Part shown: positions 27,107 to 36,984 of the stretch, piece after piece
How positions within the stretch are numbered: the stretch's first letter is position 1
Layout of the letters: every line of letters starts with the position of its first letter
NCBI RefSeq assembly: GCF_014931215.1
Contig: NZ_CP063089.1
Location: forward strand, 124,001-188,000
Length of the DNA stretch: 64,000 nt
Direction of reading: 5' to 3'
Source: Campylobacter sp. 2014D-0216
GTDB lineage: Bacteria; Campylobacterota; Campylobacteria; Campylobacterales; Campylobacteraceae
The notes under the pieces: generated by a model
Seen by the model: the letters and a program-made list of their open reading frames with translations, nothing else
Told to the model about the DNA's origin: nothing
The model's database searches: none
Translations under genes and position numbers: made by a program

Positions 27107-27268
27107 ATGGCTTACGATGATGAAGAATTTGAAAATTACGAAGATGAGTTGTATGATGATGCTGATGATGACACTTATGCGAGTAATCAAAGATCATATA
27201 ATTATGATGAAGATGATTATGAATATGATGATGATTATGGCGATGATGATACTTATGAAATGGACTGA
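27107..27268 (+). CDS. Highly acidic small protein
   Basis: A 53-residue ORF made mostly of Asp, Glu and Tyr (DDADDD, YDEDDYEYDDDY); only one Lys/Arg residue (Arg29) is present. ATG 27107 follows AAAGGA at a good distance. C. jejuni has an equivalent next to moaC, annotated as a highly acidic protein (Cj0251c), so conservation supports it as real. It probably has no stable fold and could bind cations or basic proteins, but that is a guess. Confidence 0.8.
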   Translation: MAYDDEEFENYEDELYDDADDDTYASNQRSYNYDEDDYEYDDDYGDDDTYEMD

Positions 27269-27289
27269 TTTCTAAGTTTTATATAGATT

Positions 27290-27766
27290 TTAATAATACC
27301 CTACGCACATGCTTTCAGTGATTTTGATACGTTTTTCTAAGGGCGTAGGGCTAAAAAAATGACATTTTTCAATGTAAATATTACAGGTGTAGTCAAGTTT
27401 TAAAAAATCATAAAAAGCTTTTAAATTTACAAATTTTACCCCGCAAACTTCTTTGATATCTAAGATTTTATAAATTTGAGAATGGTTTTTTTCTACTAAA
27501 TGTGAAGGTGCTAAAGTAGTAAAAGAGCAAAAAGCACTCGCAAGAACAAAACCGCTTAAATCTTCACACTCTTTAACAAGGTGCTGGTGTTTTTTAAGTA
27601 TGCTTTTTTTATGTAAAAAAACTACTCTTGTACCTTGATAGCGTGCAACTTGAGCATTTTTCCAAAACTTATAAGCATTTTTAGAAATACCAGCAAGTTG
27701 ATGTAATTGGACATTTAAAACATAATCATCTAAAAATTGATTAGGAGGTAAAATCGTATAAGTCAT
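27290..27766 (-). CDS. Hypothetical protein, possible helix-turn-helix
   Basis: A 158-residue cytoplasmic protein with many His, Lys and aromatic residues. The segment from ~22 to 55 (LHQLAGISKNAYKFWKNAQ, then RVVFLHKKSIL) could be a winged-helix or excisionase-like DNA-binding unit, with the AGISKNAYKFW part as its helix-turn-helix. Five Cys are scattered (ECEDLSGF, SAFCSF, EVCGV, YTCN, EKCHFF) with no clear cluster. It is divergent from the truncated haemoglobin gene. I do not recognise a family. Confidence 0.6.
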   Translation of the reverse strand: MTYTILPPNQFLDDYVLNVQLHQLAGISKNAYKFWKNAQVARYQGTRVVFLHKKSILKKHQHLVKECEDLSGFVLASAFCSFTTLAPSHLVEKNHSQIYKILDIKEVCGVKFVNLKAFYDFLKLDYTCNIYIEKCHFFSPTPLEKRIKITESMCVGYY

Positions 27767-27882
27767 GTTTTTTCTTTTTATTGTAAAGTATTTTTAAAAT
27801 TATACTAAAAATTGACTTTTGTTTATATTTTTAGCATGTATTTTTAATACAATTGTTTGAATTTATTATCTTAAGGAAAATT

Positions 27883-28266
27883 ATGAAATTAAGTAGTATT
27901 GATCATGATGGCATTAAAAAACTTATGGATATTTTTTATGCAAAAATAAGAGTTCACAAAGATTTGGGTCCTATTTTTAATGATAAAATAGGTACAGATG
28001 ATGAGAGTTGGAAAAAACATAAAGAAAAAATCGCAAGCTTTTGGGCGGGAATGTTTTTAGGCGATCCAAGTTATAGCGGATCTCCTTTGAGGGCTCATCA
28101 TGAGTTGCCTCCATTTCCAAGAGAATTTTTTGATATTTGGCTTGAATTATTTGATGAAAGTTTACAAGAAGTTTTCGAAGATGAACCAAGGAGTATGATG
28201 ATGGAAAGAGCTAGAATGATAGCTCAAAGATTTCAAATGATTATTTATGATCATCGTTTCGCTTAA
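27883..28266 (+). CDS. ctb: Group III truncated haemoglobin
   Basis: A 127-residue haem protein, the same length as C. jejuni Ctb (Cj0465c), which responds to nitrosative stress and is thought to manage oxygen or NO. Visible family features are IFYAKIRVHKDLGPIF, FWAGMFLGDPSYSG, the HHELPPFP segment with the proximal-side histidine, and WLELFDESL. The start ATG 27883 has AAGGA upstream; the longer frame adds ten unlikely residues. I see no clear NssR box in the promoter region. Confidence 0.92.
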   Translation: MKLSSIDHDGIKKLMDIFYAKIRVHKDLGPIFNDKIGTDDESWKKHKEKIASFWAGMFLGDPSYSGSPLRAHHELPPFPREFFDIWLELFDESLQEVFEDEPRSMMMERARMIAQRFQMIIYDHRFA

Positions 28267-28281
28267 GAGTTTTAACTCTTA
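28264..28281. terminator. Hairpin containing both convergent stop codons
   Basis: TAAGAGTT (28264-28271) and AACTCTTA (28274-28281) pair perfectly; a further CGC/GCG outside lengthens the stem with one bulge. The left arm begins with the ctb stop TAA and the right arm ends with the stop of the gene on the other strand, so one 18-base element ends both genes. Confidence 0.75.
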
Positions 28282-28951
28282 GCGATAACTAAAGGTGTGT
28301 AGGTTTTCACTATGAGAATAATCATAGCTATATTTTCCATCTAGATAGATTACTAAACGGTAATACTCTTTATGTGATCCAAAAACAACTTTTTTAACTC
28401 TAGCGGTGTTTACTTGCAGTGTTTTGGTGTTAAAATTTTGTTTTTTAGCAAAATCGATGATGATTTTGGTAGGATCGCCAATGGATAAATTTCTTAGCAT
28501 TTTATCTTCGGTTTTGATATTGATTTTATTATTATAAAAACTTAAAGAGATAAAGTTGTATATACTGCCACTAAATAGCGGTGTTTCTATATTGATAGTG
28601 GTGTTGTTTTCTTCGGTTTTGCTGTTTTTGGTTGCTTGTTTTTGTGGCACTGTCACAGAGACATCAAGAATGGGCGTTGCGTTAGGGCTTTTGGTTTTTA
28701 TAAAAGAGTAGGTATCATGCCAATTAATACTTTTGTAAATATCAAGCGTTGTTTGTTCTTCTGAGCCATCAAGGTTGATATAATTTATAGTAATACTTTT
28801 TAAAATTCTCGCATCAGAATTAAAATTAAAATCTTGTCTTTGAAAGGGACTTAATTTTATAAATTCAGGATCTTTTTGCTGCATATCGTTGTCGAAAGGA
28901 TTGTCTTTTGCATTTAAGCATATACAGGAAAGCACAAACAATACCAAAAAC

Positions 28952-28962
<11 letters not shown>
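28279..28962 (-). CDS. cgpA: AMIN-domain periplasmic protein, CgpA-like glycoprotein
   Basis: Exported protein of 227 residues: a signal peptide (1-~19) and a C-terminal AMIN-like domain (~125-227; INIETPLFSGSIYNF, KKVVFGSHKEYYRLVIYLD). It carries one pgl N-glycosylation sequon, E117-E-N119-N-T121, in a Lys/Glu/Asn/Thr linker. Its C. jejuni counterpart by position (Cj1670c, after eno and Cj1671c) is the glycoprotein CgpA. AAAGGAG precedes ATG 28962, which lies inside the end of the DivIC-like gene. AMIN domains often bind peptidoglycan or the divisome, so a role with the FtsB-like protein next door is possible. Confidence 0.8.
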
Positions 28963-31508
<2,546 letters not shown>

Positions 31509-31617
31509 GCTTATTAATCCTTTTATAATATGTTTAAAATTGTATCAAAAAGAAATTTAATATAAGTTTTTATTTTGAATTTTGCTAAAATACTTTTTTA
31601 AATTTTTAAGGAAAAAA

Positions 31618-32481
31618 ATGAATAAAAAAATTAGCGTAGCACACTCTCCTGATGCTGATGATATTTTTATGTATATGGCGATTAAATTTGGCTGGGTGGG
31701 AAATGCCTATGAGTATGAAAATACAGCCTTAGATATACAAACTTTAAATGAGTTAGCATTGCAAAATATATACGATGTTAGTGCAATATCTTTTGCGCTT
31801 TATCCTTTGATAGCTAGTGAATATGCTTTATTGAAAACTGCTGTAAGTTTTGGCGAAGGTTATGGACCAAAACTCATTAAGAAAAAAGATAAAAGATTAA
31901 AGCCAAATTTTAAGGTTGCTTTAAGTGGTGCACACACTACTAATGCTTTGATTTTTCGTATAAAATATCCACAAGCTAGGATAATCTATAAGAATTTTTT
32001 AGAAATTGAAAAAGCAGTTTTAGAAGGTGAGGTAGATGCTGGAGTGCTGATACATGAAAGTATTTTAGAGTTTGATTCTAGCTTATGTGTAGAGGCTGAA
32101 CTTTGGGATATTTGGCAAGAGCTAGCTAAAGATGATTTGCCTTTGCCTTTGGGTGGAATGGCACTTAGAAGATCTTTGCCGATAAATGATGCTATAGCGG
32201 TTGAAAAAGATTTAATCAAAGCAGTAGAAGTAGCTGATCATAATAGAAAAATCTTAGCTTCTATGCTTTTAGAGCGTGATTTAATACGCGTAGATGCGCA
32301 AAAACTTGATGTATATTTAAACCTATATGCAAATAAAAACTCTATTAACATGAATGATAAGCAGTATAATGCTATAGATAAACTTTTTGAGCTTGGATTT
32401 AATCATGGATTTTATGAGAAAATGATAAAGAGCAAAGATTATCTTATACCTAGCGAATATGAAGAATTTAGAAATTCTTGA
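31618..32481 (+). CDS. MqnA/MqnD-family menaquinone synthesis protein
   Basis: A 287-residue enzyme of the futalosine menaquinone pathway, probably the 1,4-dihydroxy-6-naphthoate synthase (MqnD) step. The start is ATG 31618 (AAGGAAA upstream), giving VAHSPDADDIFMYMAI at the N-terminus, close to the MqnD HSPxxxD motif. VALSGAHTTNALIFR and LPLPLGGMALRR are typical of the periplasmic-binding-like fold shared by MqnA and MqnD. By order it matches Cj1674. The choice between MqnD and a paralogue needs an alignment. Confidence 0.75.
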   Translation: MNKKISVAHSPDADDIFMYMAIKFGWVGNAYEYENTALDIQTLNELALQNIYDVSAISFALYPLIASEYALLKTAVSFGEGYGPKLIKKKDKRLKPNFKVALSGAHTTNALIFRIKYPQARIIYKNFLEIEKAVLEGEVDAGVLIHESILEFDSSLCVEAELWDIWQELAKDDLPLPLGGMALRRSLPINDAIAVEKDLIKAVEVADHNRKILASMLLERDLIRVDAQKLDVYLNLYANKNSINMNDKQYNAIDKLFELGFNHGFYEKMIKSKDYLIPSEYEEFRNS

Positions 32482-32508
32482 TAGAATTTCAATTTTTAAG
32501 GAGAAACA

Positions 32509-32775
32509 ATGGAAAGTGCTTTGGTGGCTTTGGGTGTTCAAACTTTTAAAATTACTCTCATGCTTTCTTTACCTATGCTTTTAGCGGGTCTTATCGCAGG
32601 TCTTATTATAAGTATTTTTCAAGCTGTAACACAAATTAATGAAGCTACGCTTTCTTTTGTGCCAAAAATTTTACTTGTTGTTGTAGTGATAGTATTTTTG
32701 ATGCCTTGGATGATAAGTTCTATGATTGATTTTACAACAAATATTTTAAATCAAATTCCAAGTTTTATTCGATGA
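32509..32775 (+). CDS. fliQ: Flagellar export gate protein FliQ
   Basis: An 88-residue inner-membrane protein of the flagellar type III export gate with two membrane spans (LMLSLPMLLAGLIAGLIISI and ILLVVVVIVFLMPWMI). The FQAVTQINEATLSFVPKI linker is the family signature. AAGGAGA precedes the ATG. It overlaps murB by 4 bases, as in C. jejuni Cj1675-1676. Confidence 0.96.
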   Translation: MESALVALGVQTFKITLMLSLPMLLAGLIAGLIISIFQAVTQINEATLSFVPKILLVVVVIVFLMPWMISSMIDFTTNILNQIPSFIR

Positions 32776-33548
32776 TTATTGACTTTGCTAAGTATTCTTC
32801 TGTGCGTATAGGCGAGAGCTTTGAAGTGCAAGTGCTTGAAGAGCTTTGTGAGTTTGATGGTTTTTTGATAGGTGGGGCTAATAATTTACTTGTTTCGCCA
32901 AGACCTAAAAAACTTGGAATTTTAGGGAAAAGTTTTGATTATATTACAATTTTAGAGCAAAATGAAAAAGGTATGTCTGTAGAGATAGGTTCTAGTGTGA
33001 AATCTTTTAAGATGTATCAATTTGCTAAAGAAAATAATCTAAAAGGCTTTGAATTTTTAAGAAATATCCCAGGTACTTTGGGTGGAATTTTAAAAATGAA
33101 TGCGGGTTTAAAAGATGAGGACATTAGTAAAAACTTAATGAGCGTTCGTACTTTTAATCAAGAAATTTTAAAACAAGATATTGCTTTTGCTTATAGATTT
33201 AACCCTATTAAAGAAGTGATGTTTAGTGCAAAGTTTTTTTTAAAATATGGATTTGATATAAACAAAGATGAGCTTTTAAAGAATGCAAGAAAAAACCAAC
33301 CCAAAGGTGCTAGCTTTGGGTCTATTTTTAAAAATCCCAAAAACGATCATGCAGGGAGATTGATAGAAGCAGTTGGTCTTAAAGGTTTTAGTAAAAATGA
33401 TGCGATGTTTAGCAATGAACATGCAAATTTTTTGATCAATAAAAAACATGCTAGCTTTGATGATGCGATGTTTTTAATAGAGCTAGCTAAAAAAAGAGTA
33501 TCGGAAGAATTTGGTATTTTTTTAGAAGAAGAAGTGGTGATTATATAG
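32772..33548 (+). CDS. murB: UDP-N-acetylenolpyruvoylglucosamine reductase
   Basis: FAD enzyme making UDP-N-acetylmuramate for peptidoglycan. The 258-residue form is the short type usual in epsilonproteobacteria. Motifs: FLIGGANNLLVSPRP for FAD binding, GFEFLRNIPGTLGGILKMNAG, ASFGSIFKNP with the catalytic Ser, and AGRLIEAVGLKG. Its stop overlaps the stop of the convergent periplasmic gene by 8 bases. Coupled to fliQ. Confidence 0.96.
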   Translation: MIIDFAKYSSVRIGESFEVQVLEELCEFDGFLIGGANNLLVSPRPKKLGILGKSFDYITILEQNEKGMSVEIGSSVKSFKMYQFAKENNLKGFEFLRNIPGTLGGILKMNAGLKDEDISKNLMSVRTFNQEILKQDIAFAYRFNPIKEVMFSAKFFLKYGFDINKDELLKNARKNQPKGASFGSIFKNPKNDHAGRLIEAVGLKGFSKNDAMFSNEHANFLINKKHASFDDAMFLIELAKKRVSEEFGIFLEEEVVII

Positions 33549-34191
33549 TATTTTTAATATCTTCATAAAGAATTTTAGCTATTTCTTGGACTAACTCTTC
33601 GTAAGATTTACTTTTATCGCTAGTGTTAAATCGAGTATCAATGGTAAGTAGTTTATGGTCTTTTAATTTATTGGTTTTTGTAAGAAAAACTTTATATTCT
33701 AAGTCAATTTTTACATCAAAATTAGAGAAAAATAAAAAATTATGTTGACTTGCTTGGACTTTTTTTAGATCTAGCAAAATCACAAAATCAGCTTTTTTAA
33801 AACGGTTAAATTCTAAAAAATCATCTGCATTGATAAAGTGTTTATTTGCTTGTAAAATATTTTGACTATTGATATAAACTTGATTTTCTTTTTGGCCTAG
33901 TAAGGCAAGATGATTTTCTTTGTTAAATAAGGTATTTAAAGCATTTAAGGTATCTTTTGCCATGGTATTAGCATCAATTTTTAAATTTGAAAAATAAAAA
34001 TTATATTCTTTTTCATAGCTTGGCACCAAAGCCAAAACATCAATCTGCGATAATCTATCGTAGTTGACATTTTGGTTTAGTTTGATGATGTTAAAATCAT
34101 CATTGTTTTGGAGTTTGATGATTTTTTTATTTGCAAAAGAATTGGCGTAAATGGTGCCAAAAAGACATAAAAATACTAAAAGTATTCTCAT
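33541..34191 (-). CDS. Periplasmic protein of unknown function
   Basis: A 216-residue exported protein with a signal peptide (1-~17, ending IYA-NS). The rest mixes strands and helices (ADFVILLDLKKVQAS, FDVKIDLEYKVFLTKTN, SYEELVQEIAKILYEDI), a layout reminiscent of small CsgG/LpoB-like periplasmic domains, though I cannot confirm that. The start overlaps the cysQ stop by one base, as with Cj1680c and Cj1681c in C. jejuni. Function unknown. Confidence 0.65.
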   Translation of the reverse strand: MRILLVFLCLFGTIYANSFANKKIIKLQNNDDFNIIKLNQNVNYDRLSQIDVLALVPSYEKEYNFYFSNLKIDANTMAKDTLNALNTLFNKENHLALLGQKENQVYINSQNILQANKHFINADDFLEFNRFKKADFVILLDLKKVQASQHNFLFFSNFDVKIDLEYKVFLTKTNKLKDHKLLTIDTRFNTSDKSKSYEELVQEIAKILYEDIKNTI

Positions 34192-34949
34192 TAAAAACCT
34201 TGTAATTTAAAATCAGTTTTGGCAAAAGCTATAAAACTTGGAAGTTTAAAGTCAGGACGGTTATAGTCCAAAGCTTTTTTATCAAAATCATATAAAATAC
34301 CACCATTTTGTTTGACTAAAAAATCTCCCGCGGCGATATCCCAAGCTTTTGGACCACCAAAACGTGGGTAAATTCCTGCTTTTGCCTCAAGCAAATACAC
34401 AAATTTTAAAGCAGAAGAAACCTTAATACCTTCAAGTTGGTTTTGTATGAAAAAGTCTTCGTTATTGTCATGATTTTTAGAGTATAAAGCGATGTTTTTA
34501 ACTTTTTCATATTGCTTTAATTCATGAGATAAAATAGTGTCATTTTTGTAAACTTTTGTGTGAGTGTGCGCATAATAGAATGCATTATTCTCCACATCGC
34601 CTATGAGTGAAAGCACGGGAGTATTTTTATGGATCAATGCGATTAAAACACAGTATTCCTTGTCTTTTTTAGCATAAGATTTAGTGCCATCGAGTGGATC
34701 TATTAGCCAAAAATACTCTAATTTTTTTCTTTCTTCATAAGAGAGTATATTTTCTTCAGAGCATATGGCTATATCACTTGATGCTAAAATTTCACTAATA
34801 GCCTCATTGGACTTGATATCAGCTAAGCCAACTGGAGATTCATCTTCTTTAAGCCATAAGGTATTTTTGTCTTTGTATTCAAGTAATACCTTAGAAGCTT
34901 CTTTACCTGCCCTTAGGGCTAATTCTAAAAGTGTGTCTAAATTTTTCAT
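34191..34949 (-). CDS. cysQ: Inositol-monophosphatase family protein, CysQ-like
   Basis: Mg-dependent phosphatase, likely acting on 3'-phosphoadenosine 5'-phosphate. Metal-site motifs are clear: CSEEN (acidic pair), WLIDPLDGTKSY and GPKAWDIAAGDFLV. The 252 residues are the expected length. It sits upstream of a periplasmic gene of unknown function in a two-gene unit. The PAP specificity is taken from the C. jejuni annotation, not from a residue I can point to. Confidence 0.88.
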   Translation of the reverse strand: MKNLDTLLELALRAGKEASKVLLEYKDKNTLWLKEDESPVGLADIKSNEAISEILASSDIAICSEENILSYEERKKLEYFWLIDPLDGTKSYAKKDKEYCVLIALIHKNTPVLSLIGDVENNAFYYAHTHTKVYKNDTILSHELKQYEKVKNIALYSKNHDNNEDFFIQNQLEGIKVSSALKFVYLLEAKAGIYPRFGGPKAWDIAAGDFLVKQNGGILYDFDKKALDYNRPDFKLPSFIAFAKTDFKLQGF

Positions 34950-34988
34950 AAAAAAAGTATAGCAGTTTAAGATAAATACTTAGTAGAA

Positions 34989-36167
34989 TTATTTTCTACT
35001 AAGATTATTGATAAATTTAATCAAGCTAATAGCTAAAATCGCTTCAAGCAAGGCAGTAAGCACTAATCCTGAGTATATATCTTGTGTGATGATATTGGTT
35101 TGATAAGAAAGAGTGGCTATAGCAATAAGCAAGGTTAATGGCATTGAGTGGCTTAAGCCAAATAAAAAAGTATGTTTTAAACCTAAATTTTTGAAAAAAA
35201 CCATAGCGCAAAGCATTCTTAAGGCTATCATAAAAAGTGTAAGAGAAAAAGCGATAATTAAAACTTGCGTATTTAAAAGCATTTGAAGTTTAAAGCTTGA
35301 TCCTATATAAATGAAAAATATAGGGATTAAAAAGCCATAGCCAAAACTAGAAAGCTTGTGCTCTAGATCTTTTTTGTGATCAAAAAAAGTAGCTATAAAT
35401 GAACCTGCGATAAAAGCTCCCAGTGCAACTTCAAGTTTAAAATAAATCATGATTGCAACTATGGCTATAAAAATAGCCATGCAAAATCTTATATCCTTTT
35501 CGTTTTGATCTTGCCAAGGCATGAGTATGGTTTTAAGTTGTGGATACCACCAAAACAACACTTCTAGAAATTTAAAGCCAAAAATACAAAGAGCCAAAAA
35601 ACCTACCAAGTACAATAAATTTTGAGTAAGCGAGAAAAGATCAGCTCCTTTTCCTAAAAACGCAGCTGCTATGGTAAGTAAAACTATGCTCACAACTTCA
35701 GCCAAAGTAGCTACCACCATAGATACATTAAGCCACTCACAATTTTTTCCAAAATCCCTATAAAGCGTTGAGAGTAACCCCACGCTCATTACAGGTATGA
35801 TAATGACAAAAATATAAGAAATATCCACGCTTTCAACCGCTAAAACACTAAAAGCATATAAAAGTATAATGTATATAAAAGCTTTATTAAGCAAGCTTCT
35901 TTCAGTGTTTAAAAAGGTTTTGAGGTTAATCTCCATACCTGCTATAAACATAAGGTAATAAAACCCTGCATTGGCTAAAAGCTTAAAATTTTCACTCTCG
36001 CCAATAAAACCTAAAAACCCTATAAAAGAGCCAAGCATAATTTCAGTGGCTGAAAGTGGGAGTTTTAAAAATTTAGCAATATAAGGTGAGGTTAGCAAGC
36101 ACCCTGCTACGACTAATAAAATTTTTAAATCCGTAGCAGCTTGAGCATCAATGACACCCGCTAGCAA
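34989..36167 (-). CDS. Cation:proton antiporter (KefB/NhaP-like)
   Basis: Inner-membrane protein of 392 residues with about 12 hydrophobic spans, of the monovalent cation:proton antiporter-2 type (PYIAKFLKLPLSATEIMLGSFIGFLGF, then VALGAFIAGSFIATFFDHKKDLEHKL). No C-terminal TrkA domain is present, so it is the short form. The start used is TTG 36167 inside the end of bioB, with GGGG seven bases upstream; the first ATG would delete about 40 residues including the first span. Orthologue of Cj1684c by order. The ion is unknown. Confidence 0.85.
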   Translation of the reverse strand: MLAGVIDAQAATDLKILLVVAGCLLTSPYIAKFLKLPLSATEIMLGSFIGFLGFIGESENFKLLANAGFYYLMFIAGMEINLKTFLNTERSLLNKAFIYIILLYAFSVLAVESVDISYIFVIIIPVMSVGLLSTLYRDFGKNCEWLNVSMVVATLAEVVSIVLLTIAAAFLGKGADLFSLTQNLLYLVGFLALCIFGFKFLEVLFWWYPQLKTILMPWQDQNEKDIRFCMAIFIAIVAIMIYFKLEVALGAFIAGSFIATFFDHKKDLEHKLSSFGYGFLIPIFFIYIGSSFKLQMLLNTQVLIIAFSLTLFMIALRMLCAMVFFKNLGLKHTFLFGLSHSMPLTLLIAIATLSYQTNIITQDIYSGLVLTALLEAILAISLIKFINNLSRK

Positions 36168-36984
36168 AGCTAAACCCCATTTGTTTTAGTTTTTGTATAT
36201 CTTTGCTTGGTTCTTCGCCTTTGGTTGTAAGATAATCTCCTACTACTATGGCACTAGCTCCTGCGTCAAAAATTTCATACTGTCTTTCTTTTAACACTAC
36301 CTCTCTACCACCTGCTACCATAATGTGGGCATTAGGTAGATCTTTTTTAGTGTCTTTGATGATGTTTAATGCTTCATCAGGATCAAGCAAGGCTTGTTTA
36401 AGTTTTAAATTTTCATTTGGTATAAAAAAATTAATAGGCGAAGAAAAAGGATCAAGTTCTTTTAAACTAGCTCGAAAACTTTTTCTATCAGCTTCACTTT
36501 CCCCAAGACCATAAATTCCACCACAGCAAAGCATTAAGCCCGCTTCTTTAGCATAAAGATTGGTTTGAAATCTTTGCTCCCAAGTATGCGTAGAGCAAAT
36601 ATTTGGGAAAAATTCTTTAGAGGTTTCTAGATTATGGTTGTATGAAAAAATTCCTGCTTTTTTTAATTCTTTGAGTTGATCTAAATTGGCTATACCATTA
36701 CAAGCTATAAGCAAAAGCCCTTCTACTTCTTTTTGTACTGCATGAGCTACTTTACACACATATTCAAGTTTTTCATCATCAAGCCCAGCACCAGCTGTAA
36801 CCAAACAAAAACCTAAAGCCTCGTTTTTTTTAGCCATTTTAGCTTCTAAAACAATTTGATCTATATCTTTTCTTTTGTATTTGTTGATATTTGTTTTTAC
36901 ATGAGCGCTTTGGGTGCAGTACTTGCAGTCCTCTCCGCACCCTCCACTTGCTATATTAGATATAGCACAAAGCATGATTTGCAT
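36148..36984 (-). CDS. bioB: Biotin synthase
   Basis: Radical SAM enzyme inserting sulfur into dethiobiotin. The cluster motif CGEDCKYC is at ~16-23; conserved SHNLETS-like sequence appears as SYNHNLETSKEFF, and GGIYGLGES and FFIPN follow. Its 278 residues are shorter than E. coli BioB (346), as usual in Campylobacter. ATG overlaps the topA stop (TAATG), so the genes are coupled. Confidence 0.95.
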   Translation of the reverse strand: MQIMLCAISNIASGGCGEDCKYCTQSAHVKTNINKYKRKDIDQIVLEAKMAKKNEALGFCLVTAGAGLDDEKLEYVCKVAHAVQKEVEGLLLIACNGIANLDQLKELKKAGIFSYNHNLETSKEFFPNICSTHTWEQRFQTNLYAKEAGLMLCCGGIYGLGESEADRKSFRASLKELDPFSSPINFFIPNENLKLKQALLDPDEALNIIKDTKKDLPNAHIMVAGGREVVLKERQYEIFDAGASAIVVGDYLTTKGEEPSKDIQKLKQMGFSFASGCH

